Source: Casuarius casuarius (taxonomy: Eukaryota; Chordata; Aves; Casuariiformes; Casuariidae). Taken from it: a stretch of 64,000 bases of DNA. Below, one piece after another: positions 13,321-25,488 of this stretch. The notes beneath the pieces are model-generated. The model searched no databases. It was not told the DNA's origin and saw only the letters and a list, made by a program, of their open reading frames with translations. Within the stretch, counting starts at the first letter, position 1, and every line of letters starts with the position of its first letter. The stretch lies in assembly GCA_003342895.1 (NCBI GenBank), contig PTFA01000055.1, forward strand, positions 2,883,629 through 2,947,628, read 5' to 3'. The position numbers were made by a program, and so were the translations under genes.

Positions 13321-14439
13321 TCTTAAATTCATCAATATGTAGGTTATAAATTACTGCTTTGAAGAATATTTTAATAATGAAACTTGAAAGTGGGAACGGT
13401 TTTCGTACTAATGGTCCTAGTGGCCACACGTAGATCCATCAGACTTGGCTCTGCTGCTAGTGCCAAGGCTGACAGTCAGCCGGCTTGTCGGAGGGCTGCC
13501 CTCGCCTCCTGCCTGTGCTGCCAGGCTGGATAACAGACCGGGAAAGCGTCTGAGCGGCAAGGTGTCTTCTCCTTCACCCGGCTTGGAAAGCTTTTGCAGC
13601 ACAGGTCAATGGAAGTAGAAGACCAAACGATTTAAAGGCTGGGGTAGAGAAATAAGATTGCAATGCAGTCAAGATTGTGATGACCACCCAAAAAAATACC
13701 ATTGCTGTAGAGTATTAGAAATTTAATAGAATTGGGGTTGACTACTCAGAATTGGCCAGAAGGCAAATGAGACCATAGAACTTTCTGAGGTCTTCTCGAG
13801 CTTTTTAAATGAAATGCTTGTGCACTTTTCTGCTCTCTAATTTTCTCAGCTGTTAATTCTTGTTTTCCAATAATTTTATCAAATGATAAAAAATTGATTG
13901 AGGGCATATAAACCTTTAAAATACATTTAAAACTCTGTATTTGGCAGAACTCATAAGACTTTTGTAAAATCAGGCAAAATTTAAGTTCCCACAATAATTT
14001 AAATCTCATAAAGGAAACTGCCAATAAAAGAAAATACAGGATCAAATACAAGCTATAAAAATACTTACAAGTATCCTAATGGCATTTAAACATAATTTTG
14101 TATATTTAATTTTTCATGTAATTAATTGCAAAATAATTTGACTTGCAATGGAAATGAGATTTCAAAATTGCAACAAGCTAATCCAGACATTTAGTTACGA
14201 GCCCTGCCAAGGGCTGCAAAATCCACGTTTCTTCCAAAAAGACCCAGATAGAGGAACTGCAAGTGGGTGAAACATATTTTCACTACATTTATAAGTTTAA
14301 GCTATTTTTAATGAAACTACCGTTTCATTTTTTTAAAAAGGTGATTATAGCCTCTTTTTCCCTTACTCGCTTCCAATCCGGTTAATGCAGTGATTTAATT
14401 CTGTTGCATTTACTAGCTCTGGTTACACATTTCTGAAAG

Positions 14440-15752
14440 GCCCCGCCTAATTTTGCCCGAACGAGCAGGACCCCCGCGTCCCCGACCTGCCCCCCGGCGC
14501 AGGCAGCAGCGCGTTGCGCCAGCCGGCCGCGCAGCTCCCTCGCCGCAGCCGGGGGACGCTGCCGACCGCCAGGTCAGCGCCGGCGGCGCGGGGCNNNNNN
14601 NNNNNNNNNNNNNNNNNNNNNNNNNNNNNNNNNNNNNNNNNNNNNNNNNNNNNNNNNNNNNNNNNNNNNNNNNNNNNNNNNNNNNNNNNNNNNNNNNNNN
14701 NNNNNNNNNNNNNNNNNNNNNNNNNNNNNNNNNNNNNNNNNNNNNNNNNNNNNNNNNNNNNNNNNNNNNNNNNNNNNNNNNNNNNNNNNNNNNNNNNNNN
14801 NNNNNNNNNNNNNNNNNNNNNNNNNNNNNNNNNNNNNNNNNNNNNNNNNNNNNNNNNNNNNNNNNNNNNNNNNNNNNNNNNNNNNNNNNNNNNNNNNNNN
14901 NNNNNNNNNNNNNNNNNNNNNNNNNNNNNNNNNNNNNNNNNNNNNNNNNNNNNNNNNNNNNNNNNNNNNNNNNNNNNNNNNNNNNNNNNNNNNNNNNNNN
15001 NNNNNNNNNNNNNNNNNNNNNNNNNNNNNNNNNNNNNNNNNNNNNNNNNNNNNNNNNNNNNNNNNNNNNNNNNNNNNNNNNNNNNNNNNNNNNNNNNNNN
15101 NNNNNNNNNNNNNNNNNNNNNNNNNNNNNNNNNNNNNNNNNNNNNNNNNNNNNNNNNNNNNNNNNNNNNNNNNNNNNNNNNNNNNNNNNNNNNNNNNNNN
15201 NNNNNNNNNNNNNNNNNNNNNNNNNNNNNNNNNNNNNNNNNNNNNNNNNNNNNNNNNNNNNNNNNNNNNNNNNNNNNNNNNNNNNNNNNNNNNNNNNNNN
15301 NNNNNNNNNNNNNNNNNNNNNNNNNNNNNNNNNNNNNNNNNNNNNNNNNNNNNNNNNNNNNNNNNNNNNNNNNNNNNNNNNNNNNNNNNNNNNNNNNNNN
15401 NNNNNNNNNNNNNNNNNNNNNNNNNNNNNNNNNNNNNNNNNNNNNNNNNNNNNNNNNNNNNNNNNNNNNNNNNNNNNNNNNNNNNNNNNNNNNNNNNNNN
15501 NNNNNNNGCGGCCCGGACACTTTGAAAACAAACGCGGCCGAGGCCGGCGGGCGGGCGGCTGCCGCGGGGCCGCCTGCGCTGTCAGCGCCGCGCGGCTCGG
15601 CGCCCCGGCGGGTGCCCTCGGGAGTCCCCGGCGGCTCCTCGCCCCTCGGGTCTGGGTTTTTGTTGGTTCTCGTTTTGCGCTTTTACTGGGTGTTCTTAAT
15701 CCAGATCAGCGGCTTCCTCTTTTGGGGCCTTTTGTAGGCCCCCCCCCCCCCG
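14440..15752 (+). promoter_or_regulatory. GPBP1: CpG island interrupted by a gap; probable GPBP1 promoter
   Basis: Dense CpG sequence flanks both sides of an assembly gap (14440-14594 and 15508-15660), then fades into T-rich sequence and a run of 13 C at 15739-15751. It lies about 15.4 kb upstream of the first coding exon on the same strand, and an extended, spliceable leader follows it. This is the usual form of a housekeeping-type CpG promoter. The transcription start cannot be placed because the island core is missing. A GC-box-like CCCCGCCT lies near 14442. ORFs of 357-434 codons spanning this place consist mostly of unknown residues and are artefacts. Confidence 0.6.
14595..15507. other. 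Assembly gap (913 N)
   Basis: Run of N inside a CpG island. Extremely GC-rich cores are commonly lost from short-read assemblies. The true length may differ from the number of N shown. Confidence 0.99.
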
Positions 15753-15784
15753 CTTAAGAAAAGAAAAGAAAAAAAAAAAAAGCA
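15739..15784. repeat. C13 homopolymer followed by AAAAG/poly-A tract
   Basis: A run of 13 C is followed by an A-rich tract containing AAAAG repeats, at the downstream shoulder of the CpG island. Low-complexity sequence, prone to sequencing and length errors. Confidence 0.85.
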
Positions 15785-15912
15785 AGCCCCTTCCTTTCTG
15801 CTTGGTTTTTGCTTCTTAGAAATTGGAAGAGAGGCCTGTTTGTAGAAGGACGGGAGAACCTTTTCACTGTTAGGCTGCATTCCCTAATAAATGTCCTTAC
15901 TTCTTTCTCCAG

Positions 15913-17118
15913 CATGTGAATGAAGGTTTAACCGATGCTTCTGTGTTTGGTTTGGTGGCCTGATTGCATGTGTGTCTCCTTGTTAAGATTCAGTTTTATG
16001 TACTTGTCTAATGTCAATTCAGATCTCGGAGGAAAAACCGATTGTTCTGGTTCTTTTTCCCGTAGGCAATTTGGATTACAAAGAGAGTTCTGGATATTTG
16101 GAGCCTTTTGCTTCAGCCGATAGGGGGAAAGGTGAAAACTGACCTGCAGCAGTTGCTTCATTTGAAAGGGGAGAAAAATATCAGACACTGACCTGGAATT
16201 GTGTGTCCAAGTACTTCCTCCTGCAAACGCTTCTGAACCAATCAATACACATCTAAGAAGTGAATTGAAAATTCGAAGACTTGAGCTTTCTCAAGAAAAG
16301 AAGTGCAGAACAGCTTGCCCTTGGACACTTTTGTCTACATGACATGGATACGTGGCTAAATTTATCAAGTTCTGAATACTTCTGCTGTCAGAATAAAGTG
16401 CTTTTTTGTTTTTAGTTACTTTTCTTTTCCAAGCCAAGTTCTGTTTGAGTCATAGGCATAACCAGTTTTGTTAACTGGCTCCAGGTCAAAAGCAGCCTGA
16501 GTCACTGGATAGACATTGTTGAAAAGTTTCATGGCAGATATTTTTACTCTTATTTTATTTTTTAGATTTTCTGACATAGCCTTTTTTCATCTTGCGATGA
16601 AACCTATTTTCTAAATGAAGAGTCTAATAGAAAATTGTTTATCATTTTTTCTTTTATATTTTATTTAATTTTTTTGTTGAAAAATGTTGTTGCCAATAAG
16701 CAATATGGTGGTATCTAGATAGCTGTTGTTTACAGATGCCTCTATTATCTGAAGCTAGGAAATGTTCCTCAGTTCAGATGTGAAATTTGGATTTTCAGCT
16801 TTACTGTTTGTGGCATAAAAAGTGTATTTATTTCACGTGGAGCTGATGCTTCTTATAGTGGTATGTACATGGAATAAAGAAGAGAAAAAGCTGTGAGGGG
16901 AAAAAAAAGAAGCTTAAGTCAGAGACTTGGCAAATTTTGGAAATAGCTTTGCGGAATCTAAGCAGGAAGGATGGGTAGCTGATTCTGTGAGGTGAAATCT
17001 ATGTCAAACAGCTACGAATGTAGTATCAGCAAGAACTTGGGATATTATCTCAAGGAAAACAAACTGGAAAAGTATAAATCACAGAGAACTAACACCTTGT
17101 GCAGTCCTCTTGGATTAG
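15913..17118 (+). other. GPBP1: Candidate GPBP1 5' UTR exon(s)
   Basis: A pyrimidine-rich acceptor (CTTACTTCTTTCTCCAG, ending at 15912) and a near-consensus donor (GGATTAG then GTAAGTATT, intron starting at 17119) bracket this stretch just downstream of the CpG island. It has no long ORF, so any transcript role would be untranslated leader. The donor at 17119 is among the strongest plus-strand donor matches upstream of the first coding exon. It could equally be the 3' end of a longer first exon starting in the CpG island. The inference rests on splice motifs and position only; transcript evidence would decide. Confidence 0.3.
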
Positions 17119-19199
17119 GTAAGTATTGTAGTGTTCATTAGTCAATTTACACTTGAGTAAACCTTTTATCAGTGGAATAGTGAAAAAGATGATGCTGGAT
17201 TTTTTTGAGAACCTTGAAATGAGCTAGCAGAATCTAATTTTTACTTGCAGTGTTTAATTAGTGGAATGAATATCTTTAAGAAATGGAAGCATATATGTGT
17301 TACAGAAGAGAGCAGTGTCTAAGTAGGAGTGTAATTTGGGGGGGGCAGGGAAGGAATTAAAAAAATAAGTGAACTAGGGATTCAGTCTAGAAGTACGTAT
17401 TTTCTCTGTGTTGATAGTGTAATCTTGGGAATGATCTGTTGTGCTCCTTGAACAAGTCTGTTGAAAGGCTTATGCATCTCAGTCTTCACATTTGTATTAG
17501 ACATTTTTCAGCATGAGGGTCTCATGATGTAGCATGACTTTTTTTTTCACCTCCTCCCACACTTATGGCAGCTAAATATTCATTACCAAAAACTTGTTTA
17601 CTGCATATGCAAAGTTTTCTTTTCTTTAAGTAGTTTGATGTTTTAAGGTTGTATTCAGGGTAATTTCCTATTCTGTGATGGGAATGAATATGAATCTAGT
17701 TTGAAATGATAGCATAATCAAAAGCTGTTTGGAAGGGTTCAAGTACCAGCAGGCTAGTTAACTAACCAATTTTACATGTTCTTATTATTAGAAGTATTAC
17801 TATTAACCCCCCAACTTTCCTCCCAAGTAGGGAAATGTTTCTGGAGATGGATATAGTTTAAATACTGAAATAAATGTATTTACAATAATTTCTCTGCAGG
17901 TTTGCTTTCAGCTGAATTGCTACTTCCTCAAAGAAAATTAAGATGGACAGAACAACTTAATTCAAAAGTCAGTGGTAATTTTATTAAATTCTTCACCCCT
18001 CCCCCATTATTCATAAAGCTTTAAATAATCAAAGCATTATTGGGTAGACTGTAGGCCGAGTGTCTGGTAAAGGTGACACATATACCTTAGTAGCCACCTT
18101 TTCTTAAAGTTTTTCAGAGCTTCTGCAGTACTGAAGTACCAGTAATACTGAGCAATAAAAACAGTTGGATCTCTAAGAACACTGCAAAGATGTTTGGGAA
18201 GGTGCCTTGTATTAAAGCCTAGTAGAAAAGTAGCTTTAAGCATGAGAAATGGAGTCTAGGAATTACTGTGGTAGTTTTTTTTTTTTTTCCCTGTAACTTA
18301 TTTTGACCACAAGTAAAAGACTTGCATTTAAATCAATATTTTAAATAAATTTTTAGGATCACTGAAGTAATTCTGTTGTGAGCTGTCTTGTCAGTATCTA
18401 AAAGTTGATCTAGCTTCAGTATTTTGGTTTCTTTGAATGACCTTGCTGTTTTGTTGTTTTAACTTCTGTTATAATTTTGCTGTTTTGAAAACATGAAGAC
18501 TGCTGAACATAAATAGGAGTCTGTTTCTAGTCTCTTGTGGCTGTGGCTTGGGGCTCTCCTACATCGAGTCTCTTACTGTGGCTGGGAATTGACTGCTTTA
18601 GACTGGGTGAACTGAGCCCACATATAGAGGAAGCAAACTGAAATACTATCTTTCTCCTCCTTTTAGTTGGAGTAGTTTGTGTTTTGCTTCAAACCATTTG
18701 GTAAATGGAAAGAATACAAGCATAAGTGACCATCTCATTAAACTTTGTCTATTGTTTGCCCATCACATAGTAATACAAGTGCCTCTTAACTCCTAGAAAA
18801 AGTGATACTTTTTCCAAGCTATTAACTTTCAGTGGTATGAGAAACTTGCACCCCTTGACAAGGGATTTTCACTGAAGTCGGGGAGCTGCATCCCCTGCTG
18901 TGAAACACTTAATGTTTAGAGTGACTTCTTTCTCTGGACTCTTTCTCTTCTTGATGTGTTGAAAAGTTTGCCTTTTAGTCTTGTTAAATTAACTCTTTCG
19001 TTGGCTGCTGGTAGGAGAGCTGCCTTTTTTCTTTTTTTTCCCCTCCTCTTTTCACTNTTTTTTTTTTTTTTTTTTACTTCAGAACTGCAGATCTTATTTG
19101 TGTACATATGTATTTGACAGAGTCAGGTGTGCTTTACTGCTGTGTCTGTGTACCCTGAGCAAAATTCACAGTATTGGGTCCACTGAGGAGAAAATGCCT

Positions 19200-19330
19200 A
19201 GCATGCTGGTCTATTTTAATACCTTTTTTAGGTTTTTACTTGTACAATGCTGACAGTCTGCTAAGTGATTTGCAGACAAGTATGAAGATAAGGTCCTTGC
19301 CCCAGAGAGCTTAGCGTATAAGCCTTGTTG
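19200..19330 (+). repeat. Ancient amniote repeat fragment ('gagagcttA' type)
   Basis: GATAAGGTCCTTGCCCCAGA followed by GAGCTTAGCGTATAA is a recognisable variant of the ancient motif 'acaaGGTCCcTGCCCcaaaGAGCTTAcaaTcTAA' found across amniotes. The upstream bases, including AAGTGATTTGCAGACAAGTA, fit the same element. Family name is uncertain (MIR/L2/CR1-related). Confidence 0.5.
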
Positions 19331-22300
19331 TAAACATAGCTTTTTTTACTGGAATAATGTCAGCAGCTTGATACAGTTATTCTGGTAAAATCCTAAAATG
19401 GATACATTTGTACTGTAAAGGCATCTTAAATGGTGTAGGTTGCTTTACTGTAGGAATGAACTGTGTTGTTGGAAGCTTTTAAGTGTAAGCAGAGTTTAAA
19501 CTTGCAACAAAGCTGAAGTGTAGTTAAATCTATAAAGTGATGTAGAGAAACTGTGCAGATATTTAGATTTATTAGTACTTTACAAGCTAATATACTTTAA
19601 GCTATTTTTTTTCTATTGTTGTGAGTTTCCTCTGCTGAAAATGTGTGGATAAAACAGTTTGACAGTGTTGGTTCATGGAGGACTTCTGGAGTACTTAGTA
19701 CTGAAAAGGAAAAAGAGCAAGTTCTGCTCTGTAGAAAGAATTATTTGCAGACCTTACTTAAAACAAACATGAATGAGATTTAGCATGCTTTTTATTTTTT
19801 GTTAGTGTGTTTTTGTGCAGTAGTATTACACAGTAAGTGATAAGCCATATGTAGAGGGAAGAAGTCTGGTGCCATGAACTCTTCTACAATAATTTCCTTT
19901 CCTACTTTGGGTAAGCATACTCTGGGAAACAGTTGAAATTGTCCTTCTGCATTATACACTTGGTGTATGTCAAAACTACCACCTTTTTTAACTGCTTTTT
20001 CTTAAGATTCCTTGTGAAGACTCCAAAGTGCAGAAGCATTCCCAGTGATTTTGTTGCATAATGTATGTTGAACTAAGTGGCAATTTTATTGCACCAGTGC
20101 TTCAGCTTTTGGACTTTGACACTTGTAGAGGAAAAGAGATCAGTACATATGTATCTTCCTACTATATGGTACTGCAAGTGTAGAATTTCAAGCAGAAGGA
20201 ACCCAGTTGTATTTTCCCTTTAAATATGAAATTATTCTGTGTTATGAAGTAGTTCTTTTATTCTTAGATTCTGCTACAGTGGAAGAAGCTTTTTGGAATA
20301 AAAGTAATGAACAAGTCATTCTAAGCTTTCTTGTTAACTTTGACTGTTCCTAAAATATCTGTTTTAAAAGGTGTTTTGATTTCCGTGACAGTAATATATT
20401 TGATTCAGAGAAGTGTCCTAATCCGTGTTGCTCATAAAGCATATTTAAATGATATCTATATATGAAAGTGGACTGTATGATAAAGAGCAGGGACATGTTT
20501 GGGATTTTCAGAACATGAATGTCTTACAAAGTATGCTGACATTCTAGATCCTTATACAAGACAAAGGTAGCGCTCTTCAGTTGAGTCATCCTCTCATCAG
20601 GTACTTGAGTGCTAGGTAGAAACAGTTTTTTTTTTTCTTTTCGCTATGAAGTTAGGTTTGAGGGCTGTGTCTGTACTAGAGAATGTGTTGGTTTAAATGA
20701 TTGCAAAATTGACTAATGTAGTTTGGCTCCATATACTCATTTCTCAGTGTGGCATATGACTTTAGAAGGTGTTCAGATAGTTCTGACAGAGTGCATCCTC
20801 CCACCCCTGGTGGTCTGCTGGTGACCTTAGTTTTCATACTTTTTTTTTTTTTTTTTTGACAAGATAAGAGGTAGGAAAAAAAGAATGGATATTTTCATTT
20901 AATCTTCCTTATTGTCCAGTGCCAAAATTTGTGTCAATACAGTTGGATGGTGGGAACAGTGAAACTAAAACTGCAGATTTTAGTTGGTCTACAGTAGCAC
21001 AGTTGAGAGGAGAGGGGCTTCAACTGGACTGTTAGAAACTTATTAATATCTGTTGAACCTGTGGGAGAGAAAATGTTTAAAGGTTCAACTCCCTTTCACT
21101 TAGAGATGAGAATCGCTGACAATGCATTTCTGAGAACCAAAGAACTTGAGAGAATTATCGTATCCAAACTTCACCTTATTTGTAAATTTGCTGATGTTTG
21201 TAAGCCCTCTTGTACGTTGTAACGGGGATGGACACCCGTATGTTGCTTTCAAAGCATTAAAGGTTAACTGTAAAGATTTCAGCTGATTCCGTTAGGGGTG
21301 TGGCTGTGCATTTAGGTGGAGAAAAGATGAGGGAAATAATCTTCAGGTCAAATAGTCATGCTTTTGCAGAAAATTTTGATTAGTAGAAACAGTGTTTTGA
21401 GTTTGAAAAACTCTGCGAAGTTTGTGTTTGGACAGCAAAATAACTTGAAATTAACTAGTTTGCTTTGTTCAAGCTAAATGAATGACAGAGCAAGCAAGGT
21501 CTCTAATAAGATATGCCTTCAAAAAGGGAATAAAAATTGAAATGTACAAGGTCTTAGACCAGAAGTATTGTTTGAAACAAACTTTTTTTCAAATTAGTGC
21601 TGCTCTTGACTAGCGGTAATGGGGAAGGGCACATCACAAAAGAAATTTGATGTTTAAGAGAAAATGTTTTGCAACAGAAGGAAAAATTTTTGGAATTAGA
21701 TTATTTTAATTGTCCATGTAATTTTTTAAAATTACAAACATTTTAGTTCATAAGGAAGAGAGGCTGTGTCATCTGATGGTGGGGACTTCAGCATACAGTA
21801 TCTTTGCCTAGTTAAAAGCAAAATTTTGTCGTTGCCATACTGGCTAATGCTAGATCAGGTGAAGCAAGTTTTTTTTGAAGCTGGCCCAAGATGGAGAACT
21901 GTAGGCTCTGCAGCTTGGTTGTTCAAGAGTTGCTCTGTTTTGGTGAGAATTTTGCCCGATTATGATATTTTTTCCAGAAAACTTCTGACCTTGGCAAATA
22001 GTTTTCTCTTTAGTTGTCATGAAATGCAGTACAGTCAGTTTGATGTATCTTTGACAGGGAATATTCTGTTCCAGTTCCCTTCTAGAAAATTGTGTCCCTC
22101 CCTTCCCTTCTTGTAGATGGTAAATCTTTTTTAAAATGTCATATGGACTTGGTTAGTGGGCCCCTCTGAATTTCACATATGCTTGGTTTATCTTCCTGAC
22201 TGAAGAATTTGAAATACTTGCTGTAGCTCATAACCAGGGAAGCAGAACAGCAGAAAGAGCAAGGAGAAACTTGAGCCACTGACTAGTATATAACTGTATA

Positions 22301-25300
22301 CTTCATCTAGTGTGTCATAACAACGCTATAGTATATTGTAGAGTGTAATGCAAGATGCTGATGGCTTACAACCTTCTTTTGCCCCATTTACATGTATTAT
22401 GTGAAAAATTAGATGACAGGTGAGGGTGGATTATCAAATGAGCTTGCAGCTGAGGGGTGGAGTTCAGGTTCCCATGCACTGTGGTGTGCCATACTTATGG
22501 TAATAGTAACCTGTGAGACAGTAGGTGAAGGAGCATAGGGTATGCATACATGGTAATTCTATGTTTTCTGAAGACTGTGTAAGTCTGTGCAAATATCCAT
22601 GTGCTTTTAACATCTTTATGCTGCTCCTGAATTTCTCTATGCAAATCAATAGACAGGTTTTTAGCTGGTCTTTAGGGAGCATTGAGAAATTTGAATTCGT
22701 ATATTCCTTTAAGATCAAGCTTCAGGAATTCATGGCTTAAAGCTTCTCTAATTTTTTCTGTTAATAAGCTTACTACTTCACTTAAATAGGTAAGAATACC
22801 TGAAGCTTGTGAGTTTATAATTGCCTTTTATTTTAATTTTTTTTAACTATCTCTGAAATAATTTGTGTTACAGAAACTTTCTCCTGTAAAATTTTTCAGG
22901 ATATCCAGAGTGTGTGAAAAGTATCCCAGCTGAAAACACAGAACTATTTTTCCTCATCTCTAGCTTCTAGTGGGCTTGTTTCAGCTGCCAGGGTTTTCGT
23001 ACCTTTTAGTATTACTTTAAAAATGATTTTTCCTATAAAATTTTAGTCAGCTCCATTTAAATGGAATTAATTTAATAAGGTAAATTCCTGAGATGGACAA
23101 ACCATATGATCTTTTCGTAAATTAAACTTAGATTCTTGGTGTTTTGGCTATTTTATTATGGTATTGACCAGCTTTTCCCTTACTTCAGTGATGCCACCAA
23201 TTTTAACTGTGTCTTCCTTCTAGTGACATGAAAAAGCTAAGCTTTTTTTATTCTGATCGAACAAATGATGCCATCATGGACTGAGTGTATTTTACCAACA
23301 GTAAAAAAACCTGTCTTAATTAGACAACTTTCTGAGCTAGAGCAATATTTTTATTTCACATGTTGAAGAGGCTTTACCTCCCTCACAATGAGAACAGAGG
23401 TTGGATCTTTTCAGAATAGCACTGGGACTGTCCTTCCTCTGCCAGCTAAATACTGGTTAGACAAGTTAAACAACATGCCCTTAAAATTGGGTGGGGATGG
23501 TCTCTGATCTCATGTCCTTGTCATCTTAAATGTTCTGATATGCTTTCTTCTGTTTTAGAGTATGTGCATTTTCTTTTATTATTTTCAGGTAACTCAGAAA
23601 AGTGTTTGTAGAGATGTTTCTTCAAGTTCTTATGACAGCAGAAGACAGCATTGCTTAGGGAGTAGTCTGCATAGGAGTTCTATGCTCTTTGAAGGAATTA
23701 CCAGAAAAGCAGTTGTCTTTAAGTCCTTTGCAACTGTTTTTCTTAAGTCTGGCACAAATGTTCCAAGAGAACACCTAGAGAGCTATTTTGGGGCCCACAA
23801 TCACGTTCGACAAGTTACATGAAGGGAAGAATCTGCCTCTTCTCAAGTGGTTCAGAACACTCTTGGGCTATATTTTAAATGCAATTACAGCAGTGTAGTT
23901 GTTCATGCTATATTTATGCTGATGGGAAAGGCTTGAGCATAGGAACTCCTAATTATTGTATAGTAGTCTATATTTGAATATTATATAGGATATATAGAGA
24001 GAGAATATTGTACATGTGATTGTTACTGCCTGTATGTAGATATGCTGTCTGATCCTAAGGAGGTTCAGTGTTTAAAACTGAGTCACCTATTTTCTAAGGT
24101 ATCAGAGCAAGAGGTGAACTACTAAAGAAAATTTTATGATTAAGTTACAGGATAAAACTTCTTGATATTCTAAGTAAATACAAGTTGGTCTTTTTGAACA
24201 TTTGGAAGTGGTATGTCTTAATTTTTCAAAAGATACTTTCCAATTTTAGAACTAATAAGCAATTAAACATGCTTTCCTATTTACCATTTTGCGAATGTGA
24301 AAACAATCAGGGAGACACTATCTTTGTTAATGCCATTGACAGAACTATCAGAACTATTGACACAGTAGTAGACAATGTGCTCTCAAAAGGATGTTGTAAG
24401 GTAGCACCGTTTCTTTACGAGGAGAGGCTTAAGGTTCATAACCCTGTCTCTGATAAGCTGAAGAGTTACATTTTCAGTTGAGACATCTCTACTCTAACCT
24501 TTATTTTCCAAGGTCTATATCTGTTAAAGGGTAGTGTTACATGTTTTAAAGCTTGATTCTAATGCGTCACAAAATTGTGATCGTGTTTACAGTTAAATAT
24601 AAAAACAAAATGCATTTAGCCGTGCATTTTTTTAAGAGCTACTTAAACCATTAAACAAAAATGAAAATTTCAACAAATCACAATAGTTAAATGTCAGTAC
24701 AAATTACATTATATGCCAGAGTTGTTTCAGCACTCTGTTGTTTAAAAATCAGATACACTTTTTCTTATTTGGCCTGTTTATAGAAAACAAAACAGAACTA
24801 AAATTCAGAATGTTTGGATTACAACTACTACTTCCATTCTCTGTCCCTGCAGTATCCTGGAATATAGCTTCTCTCCCCATCCTCCCTCCTCCTTGTCTGT
24901 GGGCTTTCCCATCCTCAGCTTGCTGATACTCTGTCCATGTAGGCAGCCAGTGCAGGTTCCGTTGAGAGGGATTTTTATGAGAGTCACTTTTCCAACTCCT
25001 GATGAGTGCTGTGCAGCTCCAGAGATGCTGTTTGTCTATTCCTGGTCTTGTGTAAGTGTACAAATTCTGAGAGAAGGTTTCTGATGCTAGAAAGATCTAA
25101 TGAATAGAAATGAAGCTAGAAAAAATTCTGGAAAAAGGAATATGTTTATGTTAGGGTAACAGCGATCAGTTAAATTTATCTTTGTATAACTAGTTCATTC
25201 AAGGTGTCCGTAACCTTTGTTTCCTTGTCAGTATTTTAAAGCCAGGTTGGAGATCTCTGTAAATGAAATTACTGTTGTTCATCTGTGTTGACAGGTGCAG

Positions 25301-25464
25301 CGCAGGAGACATTATATGAATTTCTAGTATATGAAGGAAGTCCGGTTAGATCATAGTGGTTCCAGTATCTGATTCTGTTGTTTTTATTTGTTTGTTTTTT
25401 TGTTTGTTCGCTTTAAGGCTTTGTCTTTTCTAATTATTTTCAGCCTCTTATAGATGTCTGGCAT

Positions 25465-25488
25465 GGGGAGGGAGGATGGGGGGGGAGG
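25465..25488 (+). other. G-rich run, candidate G-quadruplex
   Basis: Four or more runs of at least three G with short loops (GGGG, A, GGG, AGGAT, then eight G). It satisfies the simple G-quadruplex pattern on the transcribed-sense strand of the leader intron. Function is unknown. Confidence 0.5.

Larger units (their letters stand above)
4801..14430. other. AT-rich non-coding stretch with scattered ancient repeats
   Basis: About 9.6 kb without a coding exon I can support. The ORFs are short and unconserved in appearance. The recognisable content is a handful of decayed interspersed repeats, listed separately, and moderately GC-richer patches at 10030-10190 and 13420-13600 with no clear function. 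If GPBP1 transcription starts at either upstream CpG island, this is intron; if it starts in the 14.5-15.7 kb island, it is intergenic. Confidence 0.55.

Noticed and set aside
14413..15757. ORFs of 357-434 codons on both strands across the 14.6-15.5 kb gap
   Set aside because: Most of each translation is unknown residues from N; the rest is CpG-island sequence. They are artefacts of reading through the gap.
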